This document shows, piece by piece, positions 38,495 to 40,783 of a stretch of 40,783 bases of DNA (positions within the stretch are counted from its first letter, which is position 1; each line of letters begins with the position of its first letter). Under the pieces are notes generated by a model. It searched no databases and was not told the DNA's origin. It was given only the letters and a program-made list of their open reading frames with translations. The translations under genes and the position numbers were made by a program. The DNA comes from an uncultured Eubacteriales bacterium (GTDB lineage Bacteria > Bacillota > Clostridia > Christensenellales > Aristaeellaceae), in assembly GCA_900315675.1 (NCBI GenBank), contig OMZY01000024.1, positions 1-40,783 on the forward strand. Reading direction: 5' to 3'.

Positions 38495-39044
38495 CCTGAG
38501 TCTTCACCTGCTGGATCTGGCGCAGAACAGCATCACAGCCGGCGCAAGCCTGGTGACCATCCGCCTGACTCTCGGGGAGGACGGAATGCTGACCATGGAG
38601 CTTGCGGATAACGGAAAAGGAATGAGCCCGGAGCTGTTAGCCCGGGTAACGAGTCCTTTTGCCACAACCCGGACGACCCGCAAGGTTGGCCTGGGAATTC
38701 CCATGATGAAGGAAAACGCCGAAAGAGCCGGAGGCACTTTCCATCTGGAAAGCGAGGAAGGGAAGGGAACAACCCTGACTTGTTCCATGGATACCGGCAA
38801 TATCGACTGCCTTCCGCTGGGGGATTTATCCGGTACTTTGCTGAGCCTGATGCTGACCAATCCGCTGTTCCCGGATTTCCTATTCGAGGGTAAAAGCCCG
38901 AAGGGAGAGGGATCTTTTGACACGCGGGAGGTCAGAAATGCGCTGGGCAGCGACATCCCCTTTAACGAGCCTTCCGTGGCCGCATGGCTGAAGGAAGCGC
39001 TGGACGAGGAAATCAACTCAATCTTTGGAGGTGTATTGATATGA
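38487..39044 (+). CDS. Histidine-kinase-like ATPase, hydrogenase operon
   Basis: 185 residues from a GTG overlapping the nuoE stop. GHKL motifs are complete: N-box LSLHLLDLAQNSITAGAS (about 4-21), G1 DNGKGM, F-box SPFATTRTTRK, G2 GLGIPMM and GKGTTLTC. The C-terminal 80 residues lack recognisable motifs. There is no sensor or phosphoacceptor domain. Such ATPases recur between nuoE and the [2Fe-2S] protein gene in bifurcating hydrogenase operons of Clostridia and Thermotogae; their role is unknown, possibly assembly or regulation. The following gene overlaps by four bases. Confidence 0.9.
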   Translation: MRDLSLHLLDLAQNSITAGASLVTIRLTLGEDGMLTMELADNGKGMSPELLARVTSPFATTRTTRKVGLGIPMMKENAERAGGTFHLESEEGKGTTLTCSMDTGNIDCLPLGDLSGTLLSLMLTNPLFPDFLFEGKSPKGEGSFDTREVRNALGSDIPFNEPSVAAWLKEALDEEINSIFGGVLI

Positions 39045-39409
39045 AATCTTTGGCAGATCTGGAAGCCATCCGCGCCAGAACCCTGGAAAGCATCAACATG
39101 CGCAAGGATAACGACGCCTGCCGCGTTGTGATCGGTATGGCCACCTGCGGTATCGCCGCCGGCGCCCGCCCCGTGATGCTTGCCTTTATGGAAGAAATCC
39201 AGAAGCGGAATCTGCAGCATGTGACCGTGAGCCAGACCGGCTGCATCGGTATGTGCCGCTACGAGCCCATGCTGGACGTGATCCTGCCCGGCAAGGAAAA
39301 GGTTACCTACATCCACGTGAAACCTGAAATGGTGCCGCGGATCGTAGCTGAGCACATTGTTAACGGTCAGCCTGTGGAAGAATATACCATCGGCGCCGCA
39401 AAAGACTAA
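39041..39409 (+). CDS. Thioredoxin-like [2Fe-2S] ferredoxin-domain protein
   Basis: 122 residues from an ATG overlapping the ATPase stop (ATGA), with GGAGG 9 bases upstream. Conserved cysteines are at C36 (MATCGIAAGA), C68 and C72 (TGCIGMCRYEP), with C27 as a possible fourth ligand. It is the stand-alone version of the domain at the N-terminus of NuoF. It is found between nuoE and nuoF in hydrogenase operons and probably carries electrons within the complex. Confidence 0.91.
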   Translation: MKSLADLEAIRARTLESINMRKDNDACRVVIGMATCGIAAGARPVMLAFMEEIQKRNLQHVTVSQTGCIGMCRYEPMLDVILPGKEKVTYIHVKPEMVPRIVAEHIVNGQPVEEYTIGAAKD

Positions 39410-39436
39410 TTAACGACAAAGAGGAGGAAAACCCAG

Positions 39437-40783
39437 ATGGAGCTTTATCGTTCTCATGTGCTGGTCTGCGGCGGCACCGGCTGTTCTTCTTCCGGTTCCG
39501 CGAAGCTGATTGAACGCTTCGAGGAGCAGCTGAAGGAAAAAGGCCTTGACAAGGAAGTCAAGGTAGTCCGCACGGGCTGCTTCGGACTTTGCGAAGCCGG
39601 TCCCGTTGTTATCGTTTATCCCGAAGGAACCTTCTACAGCCGCGTCAAGGTTGAAGACGTGGATGAGATCGTTTCCGAGCACCTGCTGAAAGGCCGTAAG
39701 GTTCAGCACCTGGTTTACGTGGATCACAAGACCCACGAGAGCAGCGTTCAGAAGAGCCTGAATGAGATTGGCTTCTACAAGCAGCAGCAGCGCGTCGCAC
39801 TGCGGAACTGCGGTGTGATCGATCCCGAAAACATCGACGAATATATCGCCTTTGACGGTTATAAGGCCCTGGCTAAGGCCCTGACCGAAATGACTCCCGA
39901 ACAGGTCTGCCAGGAAGTGCTGGATTCCGGCCTGCGCGGCCGCGGCGGTGCCGGTTTCCCCACCGGTAAGAAGTGGCAGTTTGCCCGTGCCAGCCAGGCG
40001 GAGCACAAGTACTTCGTCTGCAACGCTGACGAGGGCGACCCCGGCGCGTTCATGGACCGCTCCCTGCTGGAGGGCGATCCCCACGCGATCCTGGAAGCCA
40101 TGGCCATCGGCGGCTACGCCATCGGCGCTGACGAAGGCTGGATTTACGTCCGTGCTGAGTACCCCATCGCCGTAAAGCGTCTGGAGAAGGCCATCGAGCA
40201 GGCTCATGAATACGGCCTGCTGGGTGAGAACATCTTCGGCACCGGCTTCAACTTTGACATTCACATCCGCCTGGGCGCCGGCGCGTTCGTGTGCGGCGAG
40301 GAAACTGCTCTGATGGCCTCCATCGAAGGCAAGCGCGGTGAGCCCCGGCCGAAGCCCCCGTTCCCGGCTGTGAAGGGTCTGTTTGAGAGCCCCACCAACA
40401 TCAACAACGTGGAAACCCTGGGCAACATCGCCCAGATCATCCTGAAGGGCGCGGACTGGTTCAAGTCCATCGGTATCCCCAGCTCCACCGGTACAAAGGT
40501 TTTCGCCCTGGGCGGCAAGATCAACAACACCGGTCTGGTGGAAGTTCCCATGGGTATCCCGCTGCGCACCATCATTGAGGACATCGGCGGCGGCTGCCCG
40601 AACGGCAAGAAGTTCAAGGCAGTGCAGACCGGCGGTCCTTCCGGCGGCTGCATCCCCGCAAGCCTGCTGGATATTTCCGTGGACTATGACTCCCTGACGA
40701 AGATCGGCGCCATGATGGGTTCCGGCGGTATGATCGTCATGGACGAAGACAACTGTATGGTGGACATCGCCCGCTTCTTCCTC
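39437..40783 (+). CDS. nuoF: NuoF-like NADH-binding subunit of a bifurcating hydrogenase (partial, 3' end outside window)
   Basis: 449 codons are open from the ATG at 39437 (GAGGAGG 9 bases upstream) to the window end. An N-terminal thioredoxin-like [2Fe-2S] domain (C11, C16, C48, C52; CGGTGC, TGCFGLC) is fused to the NuoF core. The NADH/FMN motif GLRGRGGAGFPTG (about 166-178), the FMN-site NADEGDPGAFMDR and the SLBB-type region with GIPLRTIIEDIGGG follow. The domain order is that of HydB/HymB rather than plain NuoF of complex I. The C-terminal [4Fe-4S] motifs lie beyond the window. It oxidises or reduces NAD(H) in an electron-bifurcating hydrogenase; hydA is expected next. Confidence 0.95.
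   Translation, partial: MELYRSHVLVCGGTGCSSSGSAKLIERFEEQLKEKGLDKEVKVVRTGCFGLCEAGPVVIVYPEGTFYSRVKVEDVDEIVSEHLLKGRKVQHLVYVDHKTHESSVQKSLNEIGFYKQQQRVALRNCGVIDPENIDEYIAFDGYKALAKALTEMTPEQVCQEVLDSGLRGRGGAGFPTGKKWQFARASQAEHKYFVCNADEGDPGAFMDRSLLEGDPHAILEAMAIGGYAIGADEGWIYVRAEYPIAVKRLEKAIEQAHEYGLLGENIFGTGFNFDIHIRLGAGAFVCGEETALMASIEGKRGEPRPKPPFPAVKGLFESPTNINNVETLGNIAQIILKGADWFKSIGIPSSTGTKVFALGGKINNTGLVEVPMGIPLRTIIEDIGGGCPNGKKFKAVQTGGPSGGCIPASLLDISVDYDSLTKIGAMMGSGGMIVMDEDNCMVDIARFFL

Overview
The window looks like chromosomal DNA from a strictly anaerobic, low-oxygen-lifestyle Firmicute (class Clostridia). The evidence is strong AGGAGG ribosome-binding sites, frequent TTG/GTG starts, sigma-A type promoters, an electron-bifurcating [FeFe]-hydrogenase/NADH-dehydrogenase-like gene cluster with a sensory hydrogenase, an IorAB indolepyruvate:ferredoxin oxidoreductase, a BMP-type nucleoside ABC importer and signal peptides of the MKKxLALVLALALC type. 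A gut or rumen member of Christensenellales/Aristaeellaceae or a relative would fit, but this is a guess from style and no rRNA is present.

Layout. 1-4.4 kb: a TetR repressor (partial, minus strand), a divergent operator/promoter, an MMPL/RND-type membrane protein that seems to have lost its first transmembrane helix, and a secreted coiled-coil xxLxxG-type partner. 4.5-4.8 kb: tRNA-Ser(GCT) and a tRNA-Ser-like gene whose anticodon arm is missing. 4.9-8.5 kb: PAP2 phosphatase, RluA-type pseudouridine synthase and an AMP-forming acyl-CoA synthetase. 8.6-10.9 kb: iorA-iorB. 11-15.9 kb: a diacylglycerol-kinase-like protein (minus) and a heterodimeric ABC exporter. 16-21.9 kb: xpt plus a BMP-family purine/nucleoside importer (binding protein, double ATPase, two permeases). 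22-25.4 kb: DegV protein, peptidoglycan-binding protein and O-antigen-ligase-like protein, set among long structured repeats. 25.5-30.2 kb: a sugar-type ABC importer (MsmK/UgpC ATPase, two permeases, lipoprotein). 30.2-33.9 kb: secreted proteins, initiator and elongator tRNA-Met, a dCMP deaminase-like enzyme and a DUF6062-like protein. 34-40.8 kb: a hydrogenase cluster of DRTGG protein, anti-sigma-type ATPase, sensory [FeFe]-hydrogenase, four-helix-bundle protein, second DRTGG protein, PHP phosphoesterase, NuoE, second ATPase, thioredoxin-like [2Fe-2S] protein and NuoF (cut by the window end; the catalytic HydA is probably next).

The most unusual content is between the genes. (a) At least a dozen intergenic spots carry short arrays with a 7-base period (AATTCAT, AATGAAG, AATGCAG or AATTAAC type). 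(b) Five of these arrays are preceded by a near-perfect hairpin that spans the stop codon of the upstream gene, so that the coding 3' end is present again as an inverted copy. (c) Three loci (about 21.9, 23.7 and 31.3 kb) carry a structured repeat, Part I, built from hairpins with a CCACTGG tip. Two of them also carry Part II, a set of tandem stem modules with a TACC/G internal loop. The copies at 21.9 and 23.7 kb differ mainly by paired compensatory changes, so a folded RNA or DNA structure is being maintained. (d) At two Part I loci the upstream gene's 3' end is found again on the far side of the repeat. For elongator tRNA-Met it is a perfect 27-base copy. For the second nucleoside permease it is a 14-codon tail with identical amino acids but seven recoded codons. 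These observations point to an undescribed family of structured elements that insert at gene 3' ends, duplicating or restoring the gene end in direct and inverted orientation. No protein in the window obviously mobilises them.
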